NCBI GenBank assembly: GCA_003344405.1
Contig: NOWV01000123.1
Coordinates: forward strand, 124,001 to 188,000
From: Trichoplax sp. H2
Lineage: Eukaryota; Placozoa; Uniplacotomia; Trichoplacea
Direction of reading: 5' to 3'
Length of the DNA: 64,000 nt
The notes under the pieces were generated by a model. It searched no databases. It saw only the letters and a program-made list of their open reading frames with translations, and was not told the DNA's origin. The position numbers and the translations under genes are program-made. Below are positions 47,925 through 60,700 of this stretch, in pieces (positions within the stretch are counted from its first letter, which is position 1; the number at the start of each line of letters is the position of its first letter).

Positions 47925-50900
47925 TCAGCTTTCAAAACAAAATTCATAGTCAAACACAGTATATGGCAAAATTACTAATTCATCATTTGGAGTTGGCATA
48001 GGTATATTCCATGTACACCAACTGCCATCGAAGGCATAGCGACCACATACACCGTCTACTTTATTACTGATGTCATTTTCGTTGCTACTATTTTGTATTT
48101 TATTTATATCCTTATCTTTTACTCCCCAATCAAGCCGCAGTCTAAGGGATCTCTTTCTTACGTAGTTATTTTCTGCTTGGGTTTCAAGTTCGCTTATGGA
48201 ATTCAGTAATTGGTCTAGCACGCTAGCCTGCTGTTTACGAATGCGTTTCACGTCCGCCTTCATATTTAGTTCTTTTACCTTGCTAGGTATAGGGATTTTA
48301 TAACCACTTGCCATATCATTTGATTCACTATCTGATTTATCGACCTTACTAGCATTAGTTGATGCACAGGTTTTATTTTCAATTTCTATCGTAGGTGATA
48401 AACTTTCCAGATCGTTATTTACTCCGCTAGTGTCACTGTTATCGTTTTCTATTGCACTTTCAAAAGCAGACGCGTTAATATTATCACCATACGATGTCAT
48501 CGCTGTGGAGACAGTAGAGTCATTTTTAATAATTGGTAAGGATTCAACACGTGGTATTTGAATACAGGCGATTGCTGGTTTATTAATGACATCTAAAGTA
48601 TCATCGCTTAAAGACTTCTTTATACGTTTCGGCTCGGTTTCTTGGCTATCTCCATCATGTACATTATTACTGTCATCAAATTTCCTTTTCATTTGATCGC
48701 CATTTTGTAAGATGCTATTTGAGCCTCTCAAATAATCTCGTTGCCATTGCTTGAGCAATTCCTTTAACTGTTTCTTTACATCTTCATTGGCAATCTTCTT
48801 ACGTATATTATTAACAACCTTACCCAAACGCGTTTTCTGAAAAATTTCAATAAATTATGTCAGAAACGTAAAATTGCCAAAGGTAAACATATTTTACTAA
48901 GATGTGGGACAATTATAGAAGTAATCTTTCGACGATTTCGTGATAAAGTATGCCGCTATACAAAAATAAAGCACTTTGATAATTATCTAAACGCATGATA
49001 AACTTGAATAACTATGGTATTTACTACTGTAAGTCATATAGTAACGAAAATCCTTAGTGGAGGTATAAAAGTATCTCAGATCTTATTCTTTTATTATTAA
49101 TAGTAGCATGTCGTGTTCGTGATTCTTGGCGTAAATGTATTGTTATACTGTCAATGTATAGCACTGTGTAAGTAAAAATACATACTGTGTATGCATTCGA
49201 CAGACTAATAATAGTATGATTTCCATGGTAGTATTTGTCATAGTGTTACATTCCAATAAATTGCTATAGTAGGGTACTGAAAAAATTTTGAAACCCTAAA
49301 TAGTGATATACCACATCTACAATTATTTTTATCTGACTACATGATTCGACCATTTTGCCAGTACAGTAAACGACGTAAACAACAAGTATCACAGTAAAAC
49401 ATACCGTATAGAATTAGGAACGTTTATACAGTAATCATTGTGCAGGAACATTCAGAAACATATTCGTATACTGTATATCTTGGGAGTGAGATAAACCTTA
49501 GACTACAAGAAGAAAAGGTTTCTTCTAGTAGTCCATGCGTAAATCAATACATTCTTTTTTGTTCTTCTTAAGACATAACGATACACCTTAGGGAATTGAG
49601 TACATCATGGCAGCCGAAGATGACACATACTGTAGACTAGATATACGCGTAGATACACGTCTACTAGACGAACTGTATTTGGCCCCACTTGTACCGTACT
49701 AAACAAAACAAAGGTTCGTAATGGGGCTTTAGACCGCCAAAATGCTGCAACTTCGGAATCTGAATTTCTCGCGCCTGCTAAAACTACCACTGTAAAGAAA
49801 ATTACCTCAAAATAGTTAAAAATAGACAGTGCGCAGTATACCTTATGCATAGCGCGGAACTGCATATGTAACCATATAGGTAGTCTAATTACTCGTCAAT
49901 TCTTAAAATTATTGTCACCAATTCCAGATCTTTGATCTATGACTTAAAATAATATTTATTAAATGCAGATTAACTTACTTTATACCTGTACTACTGTCCT
50001 GCAGCCTGCATTTCGAGAATCAAGCGTTCTAACTATGAACTAATAGGTCTACCAAAATAGTATCCTAGTAGTCAATCGACATGGTATGTTTTTATACAAT
50101 ACCGTATAGCTGTACTTTGATGGAAGATAATATAAAACAAATTGTAATAAGTCGCTTTCACATACTGCTGTAAAGTAGTAGCGTTTCGATTATTTTCGTA
50201 TCACCATAAATACTCGTATACCGTAGGTTACTGTATACAAATTTTAAGGATAACGGCTTCCCTTACATAATATCTAACTCAAAACATTAAGCCGAAAGAA
50301 GTTACTGAGTGACACATACGACTCGTATCATACTTTATAATTTACGAGTTTCTGTATAAAGTTACATTAATGTACGTCTACGATTTACAATTACGGCATA
50401 CCCAGTGCACCGTGTTAATATAAGTGTTATAATAAATAAATGGTCGCCTATTTAAAATTCTGAGATAGAATGATGCTGTACATTGGTTGTGAGTAGCGAC
50501 GTCACTACATGTGCTGTATGATATTAAGCATATATTTTAACTAGTTAGCTAATTTCTCATTAGCTGGACAGAATAACTTGTACATTTGCATAATATTGCA
50601 ATAGGTTTCAAATTACGTATGTCTCAACAGCTTCATACGTAAACGGTCTCATTTGCCTGATTTTGAAAACGTATAGATTTCTATTTTTTAAAGGTGTTGT
50701 GGAAAACTATTATGCTGTAAAAAAATAACTGTCAATTTCCTTTCTTAATTACTTAATTATACAAGCATTTCTATTCGTCATTAATATTAAACAATAATAA
50801 AGTTCTTAAAACTTTGGATGTCAATGTAATAAATATACTATGGAGTTAGCCGTAAATTTGCTGTTAGTAGAATTTGTAGAAAGCATGAAATGCATGACTG

Positions 50901-52975
50901 CAGCAATAAGAGTCCTACAGTATATAATGTATTTATCAACAACAATATATCATTTATTATTTCAATAAGCAAAATTATTAGATGAAAAGTAGCCCCATTG
51001 AATGTAATAAATTCTACATATTTCGCATCGTAATGATACATGTGTACAGTCATAAAATATATTACTAAGTTGAAAAATCGATATTCAAACTGAAGAAGAT
51101 CATTATCGGGTCAGATGATACTTACTTCTAAAATATCTTTGGAAACAATTTGATGTTGATTTCGAAGTGCATTTATGCATACTTGTAATTTTTCCTGGTC
51201 TTGCGTTGAAGTCTACAATCAGTATTCAGTTTCAAAGCAATAAAATCAGTATCACTATTAAGATCTTAAAAAGATTCACGCTATAAATGTTGTACATTTC
51301 AGCCTTCGATCGAAATTGATGACTTTGGCTTATACCTCGCTAGAAGTTAACGAGCACTTTTGTAAAATATATCATTAACAATTTCAATTTCATCTTACTA
51401 CTTTATGTTGGTAGCATAAGTGCAATTTTACTCAATATCTTAACAGTGTGAACGATATCCAGGTTAAAACCAGTGACAGTATAAGCTTAATCAAAACTGT
51501 TTTCGACCTAATTTAGTGGGGTAAATAGTATGCATACCAATGCTAGGCCAAATCACTATCTTAACGTCATGTACTATAGCAAAATGGATATAGCATAGAC
51601 ATACTTCTTCATGAATTAATTAATATACCTACTATTGATTTGTTCAAATTAATCAACGATAAAAGATTTTTTCCTTCTACTCGTTCTTATTGTAGACCGT
51701 ATAGATGAATTGGACAAAATGTATTATTTTGCCCTAAAATCAGCAAGAGCAACACAGGATGATCCAATTTAATTTCTTTACTGTTAATACTAATATTATT
51801 TTCGAATTAGTGAGGCAATATGAGGTCACTTTCCAAGATTTCATTATCATGACTCATAGGGCAAATCTAAGATAAGCACTGGACATAAAATTATTCAATA
51901 TTATTGCGATATACTGTATACCGGTGGTTAGATTAGTTACAACTGTAGCATACTGCATAGTACGTATTGCCATTCTTGATTTATGAGTTATGCATAGAGT
52001 AAGCTTTCAATTCATTTTGATCATGCTCGCAATGTTAGTATTAGGCATTTGTAGGTCATTTGCAAATGCATTAATTGCACTCGTTAATACGTGCAGTCCA
52101 GTACCAATATAGTAAGTTACAATTAGCGACTTGTACAGTACAGTAAAAATGATGAATGGAATTTCTTCTTAAAACGTGCTATGTATAAATAAAGGAGCTT
52201 GAAAATAGCTATTTTAAAATTGAAGCCTTGAAGGTAAGGGAGTCCATACAGTTGGGTCCATTTTGTAGTAGTCTCATGTCTGCGTTACTATTTTTACACG
52301 TCAAAAGTCGCCGTCACCTGTCATACCCGGAGATAAGAAGCTGAGAGCAGACGAGGTTGAGCGTTTTTGCGTACTAGACGTATAGCAGGGGATCATTGTC
52401 CTGCAATATAATCCAGTACAGTACACAGGTGCAAATGGCTAATATACTGTACTGTATAGCACTGTAACTACTTTAGTACTGTACAATACCTTACTAGTCA
52501 CATTGTAACAGGATTGTACTGTACTCAGTGAAGTGAGTGAATAGCACAGCATGTTACAAAGACTAGAAATGTTGTACGCTTCAAGGTGAACACTGTACAG
52601 TATGGAATATTCACTGTACTATTGACTATACAGTAGACATGGCCACATCGATATCCAATTATTTTCCCGATTGCATATCCGTTTTCTAGCGGAATTACAG
52701 ATACTGCATGATGTGTGTAACAAGAAATCAAGTTCTAAAAAGAACATAGATTACTCTAGAAAAAGTTGATGGAATCAAGACTGTAACACACCAACAACAC
52801 TCTTAGCATGAAGGTGTTCTCAAACTGCTCACAGTCACACTTTAAAAAACATGGCGGCCCAGTGATATACAGTGAGAAATTATTACTTGTAGTCACTTAC
52901 GTTCCCTTCGTCGTCGATCTGATGGAAAACCGCTTTCAGATCCTCAGCGATAACATCAGCAGACAATACGGACAT
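47925..52975 (-). CDS. MED26: Mediator complex subunit 26
   Basis: Mediator subunit that recruits elongation factors (TFIID, super elongation complex) to RNA polymerase II. Three minus-strand exons: 52901-52975, 51126-51212, 47925-48836; 1074 nt, 357 aa. The TFIIS N-terminal (LW) domain spans all three, from VIAEDLKAVFHQID through LQVCINALRNQHQIVSKDIL to KTRLGKVVNNIRKK and KELLKQWQRDYL. The middle is Ser/Asp-rich and disordered. The C-terminus has the conserved MED26 end: GVCGRYAFDGSWCTWN and ELVILPYTVFDYEF. It is much shorter than the 600-aa human protein, mostly in the linker. Introns are unusually long for this window (about 1.7 and 2.3 kb). Exon 1 fits the family in place and phase but is short, so its assignment is slightly less certain. 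Confidence 0.88.
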
Positions 52976-53147
52976 AGAAGTTGGCAGTTAGTAGAGTTTA
53001 CTAATGGAAATTTGCCAACGTAGCCAACTAAGAGCAGCAAATAATTTTTAGCCAACCGCCACCATCTAACTTTCACGTTAAATGTACAATCGTGTACCTT
53101 GATGTCGGCTATAAAAGCGTAACACGAACTTGCTGGATGTATCACAG

Positions 53148-53785
53148 CACAGTACAGTACAGTCTCTAGACTACTAGTCTACTACATATAATATAGTGTA
53201 CTGTATGTCTGTATATGTACAGTACACTGTACAGTATAATATCAAGAGGACAGTACTGTACTGTATGGTAGTAGTACTGTATACAGTACTGTACTGTACA
53301 GTGTACAGTCCAAGAACTGTCCTGCTAGTACAGTACTGTACAATACACTACACTACACTTCTCCAAATCATTTGTTACAAATACTCTACAGTACAGTCTG
53401 TACTGCACCCTAGTAGTACTTTTGGTGTTGGGATACTGAATTATGGAAATGAGGTGAAAGTTCCTTTGAAAGGATACCGTTGTCTTGTCATGTGCAGTAC
53501 AGTACTAAATAGTGATATAAAAAAATACACCTTTATATAAAGTGAATGTCACTGCCTTTGTACCTCGGCTATCATCATGTTCTATACTGTAGTTCTAGTG
53601 ACCATTCATAGACATTGGACAATGGAATGTACTGTAGATTGTACAGTGTACAGTACTGTAAAACGGCATCTTTGACTGAATCTGTTTTACAGTATAGCAA
53701 CATCATGTACTGTACTGTACTGTACTGTACTGTACATGTATGTACAGTATAGTACTGTACAGTACAGTGAGACCCTTAGACTCTG
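53148..53785. repeat. Largest GTAC palindrome cluster, upstream of MED26
   Basis: More than 600 bp beginning ~170 bp upstream of the MED26 ATG, with long uninterrupted TACTGTACTGTACTG runs (for example 53706-53765) and many TGTACAGTAC copies in both orientations. Open frames inside translate to Tyr/Thr/Val/Cys repeats and are not genes. Confidence 0.85.
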
Positions 53786-54031
53786 AAGGTGTACAGTATA
53801 GGAACGTACAGGAGAACCGGCAAGCTAGAATACAGTATTCGATTACGACTGGATTATCTGTCTTCATGTTGTTGTTTTTATGAATGATGTGAAGTTGAAA
53901 TGTTGATGCATAATCAAAATTGAGCAGGGCGCCTAAAGTGCAATTCAACAACATACTCATATATTGACAAAAATACTATACGGTAGTCACATACTGTACA
54001 AGGACGACTCAAATGTGTTTATACGCGTCAA

Positions 54032-54394
54032 CTATACAGTATACAAGAAGTTAAATAACCTACTCGATCGTTGCTGCAATCTAATCATTCTAAAAAAGGA
54101 TAAAGTTACCTTATAATCGTTGACTTTACTAAAGTCATTACGATTTCGTGATTTATACAGTAATATACTGATTGACTATAACCTGAACGAGCTTTCAGTA
54201 AAACGATTAGCTTCTTTCAAAATTGCTGGAGTCCCCCCTAATACAATTCGCATGCAAGCAATTAGCACTCTTAGATCGACTTCACACGGCTCACAAAGAG
54301 CACTTTCTTTCAGTGCATTCATGCAACGAGTAAACAATACTCGACAGATGCTGCAATTCCTACCATTGCATTTTTTGCCACCGCCAACAATGAC
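54032..54394 (-). other. Doubtful coding stretch between MED26 and MTAP
   Basis: A minus-strand frame open from about 54394 to a possible donor at 54183 reads KCNGRNCSICRVLFTRC, then ALCEPC, ILKEANRFTESSFR. A short second piece after a TTTTTTAG acceptor ends at a stop at 54032. It has seven Cys, two of the intervals being C-x9-C. The opposite strand is also open over the same stretch (54120-54401), so one of the two may be chance. No upstream exon could be joined convincingly; a minus-strand open piece at ~54697-54800 is a weak candidate. It could equally be the 3' UTR of MTAP. Confidence 0.2.
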
Positions 54395-55280
54395 GGAATA
54401 GTAGTTTTATTAAGTCATAATACAGTACCTGCACGATTATGAGAAATCGATCACTGTTGTACAGTAGTCAACTATAGAATATACAGTGTAAAGAATTAAC
54501 AAGCCACATAAATTCCTACAGATATCAAATATTAGCTCCTGTAGCAGTAGTAATCGTGTTTACAGACTGTATCTCTGTACTGCAGATGTGTGTATTATTA
54601 CCGCAAAACTTAATCTATCATACACTTGGAAATTTCATGTTGTTAGTCTCACGTGCAGCAACAGCTGAATTAAAGCTGACCTAAACTTACCATCACTTAC
54701 AGCAGTATGGTGCGTAGCTTCTTTCATATCAAACATGGATATACCGTTCATAGATTCAATAACGTAAAAGATAGAATTGTTGTAGGATTCCAATTGGCCA
54801 ATCAATAGTTATAATAATCAATGCAGCAACAGTATTACAATATTCTCAAACAGAATTTATTGGTGGAAACGCGACCATTTCGTATGAAACAAGACGTTAC
54901 GTATTTATTAATAGATGTATTATTAACTGCATGCTGTAAATATTACAGTATATATCATATGCAATATGGAAAAAATAATATCAAAATCACTCTATTTTAA
55001 AAAACTAAACTTGGAAATGCCGAGAAATACCACAGATAACATACAATATTCAGCATGACTTATATCGTTTTTAATAGCTGGTTTAGCGTGCTTAATGGGA
55101 CAGCATTACTGAAGTTGATGCTTTCGTCTATTATATAATGAAAAGATTACTAGGTTAGAAATAAGTAAAAAGTTGGATATACAATTGATTAAGGCAAATA
55201 GTGGTAATGCACAAGAGTAAATTCATAAAATATTGTAGACTTCAGAAGTACTCTTGAAATATACTAAATATCGTAAGATA

Positions 55281-57140
55281 TTACATCGCTACCTTGGCTT
55301 CGTTGATTTCTTCTGTCCAATCCATTGCAGCAATTCGGGGTACAACATCAAGAAGTAGATCAATAACTTTATTGATATTCTGCTTAAATGCGGCGAGTGC
55401 TAATTCGACCGTTACCTTCAAAGTAGTAAAATACAGACATAGTTTTTTTGAAACTGTGTTTTACTTTATGCAAAATATATATTTTAAATTTCTGTCACAA
55501 CAACAGAAGAATAAGTAAGAGGAATAGAACTATGCACATTTAAACAATTTCTTGGTGATTTTGGTTTTGCTCTAAGAATTGCAGCACACTGTCTGCTTTC
55601 TAGTAGGTTTTCAAAATAGTTGCATGATTATATTATGCAGTACTACTTACAGCTTGCTCCGTTTCTAACCAAGCATCATAATCCGTTGGAAGAGCTATAC
55701 TTGCGTATAGTAGACCAGCTTCATTCGCAAGGCAGACTTCAGGTACAGTGGTCATATTTACAACAGTAGCCCCCCAGCTCTTGAAAAGTCTGCTTTCAGC
55801 TCTGGAAGAAAATCTGGGGCCCTCGATCGTCACTACAGTTCCTGACCGATGATGTTTCAGATTGAGGCTTGAAGCGCTGTTTGAAATGGTCTGAATAAAA
55901 ATAACTCATTTAAAAAGATTCAAAAACTATTCACAGCAAGCTAATGCACTTATTACTATCGAGACGCATGCATACTCGTACCTCTCGTAGCTTAGCACAG
56001 AAAGGCTCACTCATAGGGATGTGGCATACTCCGGCTGGGCTGTTTTGATGACCATCATAGAAGGTAGAAGTTCTCTTAGTCGTACGATCAAGGAATTGAT
56101 CAAGGATGACAATATCGCCAGGTTCGACATGTTGTTGCAATGACCCGCATGCAGTAGTTACAATTACATGTGTGCAGCCAGCTTGCTTCAAGGCGTCAAT
56201 ATTAGCGCGAAAGTTTACATTGGTCGGCATGATGGAATGTTTACGACCATGCCTATGGACGTAATTAATTAATGATTACACTAAATTTAATACTATACTA
56301 TACATTATTATTATTTATTAGTTGTTATATTATTGACAGGATTACGGTGATCTGACACTATCTTGCATTGTAGCAATACAGTTAAGAATGAGTTGCTTAT
56401 CGAAATGCATAGACTGTGTGTATTTAATTCTCACCGTGCTAATAAAACACAAGGAACGCCTTTAATTTTTCCAGATATTAGTTGATCAGAAGGCTGTAAA
56501 ATCATCAGGTAAAAGCTGCTTGAGACACTAATATAATCGTATTAATAACTACTCCATATTTATTTATGCTATATAGACTACTTCATTTTGCAATGAACAG
56601 TTAATATTTTCTTCTAGCATCAATAAAGAGCGTATCATTCAATCAATGCTACCTTGCCGTATGGTGTATCATATTCCTTTTCTACTCTCTCATCAAGAAT
56701 ATTAGGATTATCAAGCCCCGTGCCACCAATTATGCCTATCTAAAATAGAGGATATGTATTGCTATACTTTAGCTTAGAAATGGTTTGAAAAAATTTAAAA
56801 TTGAATGCAGCTATTGCAAGTCGGCAATACCGTAGCCACCTAGTTGCAAATACTTCTGGTGCAATTAAGTTTGTCGACACAAATTTGTATGCGCGGAAGA
56901 CGGCATAGTTAAATGAACGTGGAGCATAAACGTAATACTGTACCGATCGATCAAGATTTCATTGCTAATTGCAAAACTACACTTTATGCATGTACTGTAC
57001 GAATATATGGCATAATCCAATTCACAGTTAATAAAGTACGCGTATGTGTACGATTAAATAACGTCTGATTGCTGTAGATTTTATATTAATCAATGAAATA
57101 GCATTTTCCATTTTACGCGTAAACTTACTTTTACTGACAT
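55281..57140 (-). CDS. MTAP: S-methyl-5'-thioadenosine phosphorylase
   Basis: Methionine-salvage enzyme: phosphorolysis of methylthioadenosine to adenine and methylthioribose-1-phosphate. Six minus-strand exons: 57129-57140, 56653-56739, 56435-56493, 55982-56252, 55651-55890, 55281-55415; 804 nt, 267 aa (human 283). Clear family blocks: [12 protein letters not shown] (phosphate loop), [90 protein letters not shown] and [13 protein letters not shown]. Exon 1 codes only MSVK. The C-terminus is shorter than in vertebrates (ends NEAKVAM). It shares a 580-bp 5' spacer with PRKCSH. Confidence 0.95.
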
Positions 57141-57720
57141 CTTGAATTTCTGCAAGTACCTTGTACGCCTAAATTAACTAATTAATTAGCAGAAAGTCGA
57201 TAACTTGGGTGGGTAATTGAATCAATCAATCTGATCTTTCTGGATAGTATCTTGGACTGGTTGGTATTAGAACATGTGCATTACCATTTGACTGCATATT
57301 AATAACCTTACTCGTATTACTAGTGGGGTTACAATACACTACCTGGGACTAAATGAAAACCAGAGGGACAGATGGACACGAAACGGTCGCTCTATACAGT
57401 ACAGTATAGTAAACGCTTTCAGTGATAGAATGACCACCCGGTACAACTTTTGATTGAGTACATGGCCTCCCCCTCACACCTGACTAATGACTACTACAAT
57501 ATATCCTACAGACGCATGACACGTATGCACGAGTTTGCGCGTTCACTCGAACTACGGTAGAGCTTCAATGACCGTTTCGCTAGCGAATTTCTTCATATTC
57601 AAAAGTCTGTTACAGAATCTCTAGGTACCTAAAGTGGAGAGTTGAACATCAATTTCCTTTCCTGTACAGTAATTCTCGAATCTTTACAGTTTAGACAGTT
57701 AAGGAGTTGGTCGATTGAAA
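57141..57720. promoter_or_regulatory. Divergent 5' spacer MTAP/PRKCSH
   Basis: 580 bp between two divergent ATGs, hence a likely bidirectional promoter. ATACAGTACAGTATAG lies at ~57395-57410 and TGTACAGTAA about 55 bp before the PRKCSH ATG. No TATA box was recognised with confidence. Confidence 0.55.
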
Positions 57721-60700
57721 ATGACTGCCCAGAAATACCTTTGGTTTACTCTTACTTGCCTTTTTTACACAAGTTTGCTCGCTAGTATTGGTTATGCTGG
57801 CTCAGGATTACCTAAGGGTGCTCAACCATCACGTAAGTTGTCCATGATAATAAACGAGTATCATTAATTATTGTAATCACTTGCACCAAAATTTCTTAAA
57901 CCTTGACGTCGAAATAGTATTCTATACGTGTACATGAGCTGCGATGGAGCTTTATTGAGTTAGCATATACAATAAGCTTGAACAGCAGCATGAAGGCATT
58001 TTATGGAAATGACGACGACGATTTATCGTTGATACAATTAGCTTGTATTTGGATTTCTTTTACTACACTACTGTACTGTACACTGATCTAGAATTGAAAT
58101 TGAAGACTATGAACACAGATTGTCATATCTAGCAATTTAAGAATCGACATTTATAGTAAATTGGTATCATAATCCCAAACAGTAAAATTATACTGTTATC
58201 AAATAATGCAGTCGCTAGTGTAATTCTAGAGCAGCGATCAACTTATCTTTCGAGATTCTGCTGTAATATCGTGTGCCTTTAGGGAAACAGATGACTAGGA
58301 AATAGAAAAACTCATATGATTGCCCCATTAGCAACGGCTTACGTGTATATCAGTCTGTATCCATACGAATAGATAGAACATTGTAAATAATTCCGACAAT
58401 AAAACACGTCAAACGTAAGACTAGGTTTAGTGCTCATGTTCTATGTTCCACTTACTATGCAGTACATCAGAATTTGCACAGTCTTATTTTACGTCTATTA
58501 TACCCACACCTTTGTCACTAGGTCATCGAAAGTAGTGGCTGTATTAATTGAATATTTACTGCAACTCCATGGAAGGTGCAGCTAAATATGATGTACCAGA
58601 CGTACTCTAGATCATCCCCATGATAGATTACTTATACTATAGAATACTATAATTATATACATCTAATTTAACTAAATTATGCAGTAGTATAGATATATAA
58701 ATTGCTATCAATGAATTATTATACTTGAATTAATATGATTGTAGTTTATAATTGCAATACTGATATGGTTATTCGTACTAAGTACGAACCAATTTATTTG
58801 CGGTCTACTGCAAATCAACTATATAAGCCGTATATAAATTCACGATGTATTTGATTGCTATGCCACTGCAATATCATTCTCATTTATAAACAACCGGCGT
58901 CATACAGTATCTCACGTAGTTCACGTTGCATATGTTAAGCTTATCTTGGTGTTATACTAAGACAATTGTACTTAAATTATATATTATAGTTGCTTCGAAC
59001 TATGACTCCAGCCGTCCTTTCCGATGCTTGAACGGATTAGCAACTATTGATTTCACTAGCGTGAACGACAATTACTGTGACTGTTCTGATGGAAGTGATG
59101 AACCAGGTAATATACTGCTCTATATATCAGTAATTTTAAAGCGTAACAAAAGTGATATTTATGTGCGTATGTCTTTCAATACATGTCCCATGGCTGATAT
59201 AATTTAAGATTAAAAGTTATATTTGTGCTAATATCCACGTAACTACCAACTCTTTGATAATCTGTAGATACATTACATTGCGTTGAATAAAACTGTGGAT
59301 GTAGTGTATTAGTTTGAGGGTATTCCAAGTTTGCAATTTATGCTTTTCGATTGCAAGGATGACCAAATTACTTACATCAATATTAATGAATTTTAAGGTC
59401 AAAAATTCACTTTTATTTCACGAGCCTGACTAAGAACCGAATTTGAGTAGCTCGTAGTAGAGTGCACGACTGGATAGTTCGTCAAATGCTTCAATAATGA
59501 TTAAATATTATTGCTTATGGCTGTATTCTCTCTGTACACGCATACTGGCCTAAATGATCGTTTCCACTACAGTATAATTGAAAGCTTACTTGGAAAGAAT
59601 TATCTTAAAGTTCAAACACAGTATCAATAGTATCGTTAAATCTAATTCATCTCGTTTCGTTTCGTCGTTATTTCTAGGCACGTCTGCTTGCCCAAATGGT
59701 CGATTTTATTGCCATAATGTTGGTTATAAACCGTTGATATTTCCTTCTTCTCGCGTAAATGATGGCATTTGTGGTAAGACATATAATTGTGATTGAATAA
59801 TGAATCAATTTACAACGTTGATACAGTAGTTATAGTTAAAATAGATATCCCGAATAATTTACTCTTAGTACCTAGTAATATTATAATTATATCGACAAAG
59901 TAGTACAGGTCCAAGGCAGTCAAAAGCTAAGCCACAGATCAGTAGTGGAACAGCTGAGCGTACTCATACATGTAACATTTAAGATGGATGTTGCTACTGT
60001 TAAAAATATGAACGATTCAGCTGCTACAGTCTATATCAAATATATTCCTGTTAATTATTCCTTATTTTTATATCCATTGCGATTTTGTAGCTATTCTATT
60101 GTAAAAGGCAAAAAGATCAATAGTGCGTTATTCGAATTGGCTATAATATCATCCTGTTAAACTGACAGTCGTTGTTGTTACTTTACTATCTATGGACATG
60201 TTAATGTATGGTATAGTATGCTTTTTGAAATTAATTACTGTACTAGTAGAGAACAACAATTGCTCATACTGTTGCTAATAGTCTGGATATTATTAGTGAA
60301 CAAATACGATCGAAAGTATTCACATTCGACTAGACTTTCCTAAAAATAACAACTTCCTCAATTAACCTTACTCTTAGTACAGTATAATGCCTTATCTATA
60401 GATACAAGTTTCAATATCACTTCATTCATATAATGCTCGTGGGCTCTGTAATCAAATAACAAGGCACTTAAAATATATGGGAATGAAATTTTTAACTTAT
60501 AAAAACATTGAAAAATTATTATTGTGATTATTATAATTATAGTTCTATTAATAATATTTTTAAATGAACTAAAATAGATTGTTGTGATGGTACGGATGAA
60601 TATGACGGTAAAATTTCTTGCCAGAATACATGCGAGTCAGTACTTGTTTTTTTATTCAATTAAATACCGTGAAATAATCAGTACTATGAGGATATATCCA

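Noticed and set aside
53196-53960. 114-aa (+) and 85-aa (-) open frames
   Set aside because: Same repeat artefact in the cluster upstream of MED26; start and end fall inside TACTGTAC runs.
54120-54401. 93-aa plus-strand frame
   Set aside because: Begins without ATG, has no motif, and overlaps the Cys-rich minus-strand frame; neither strand is well supported.
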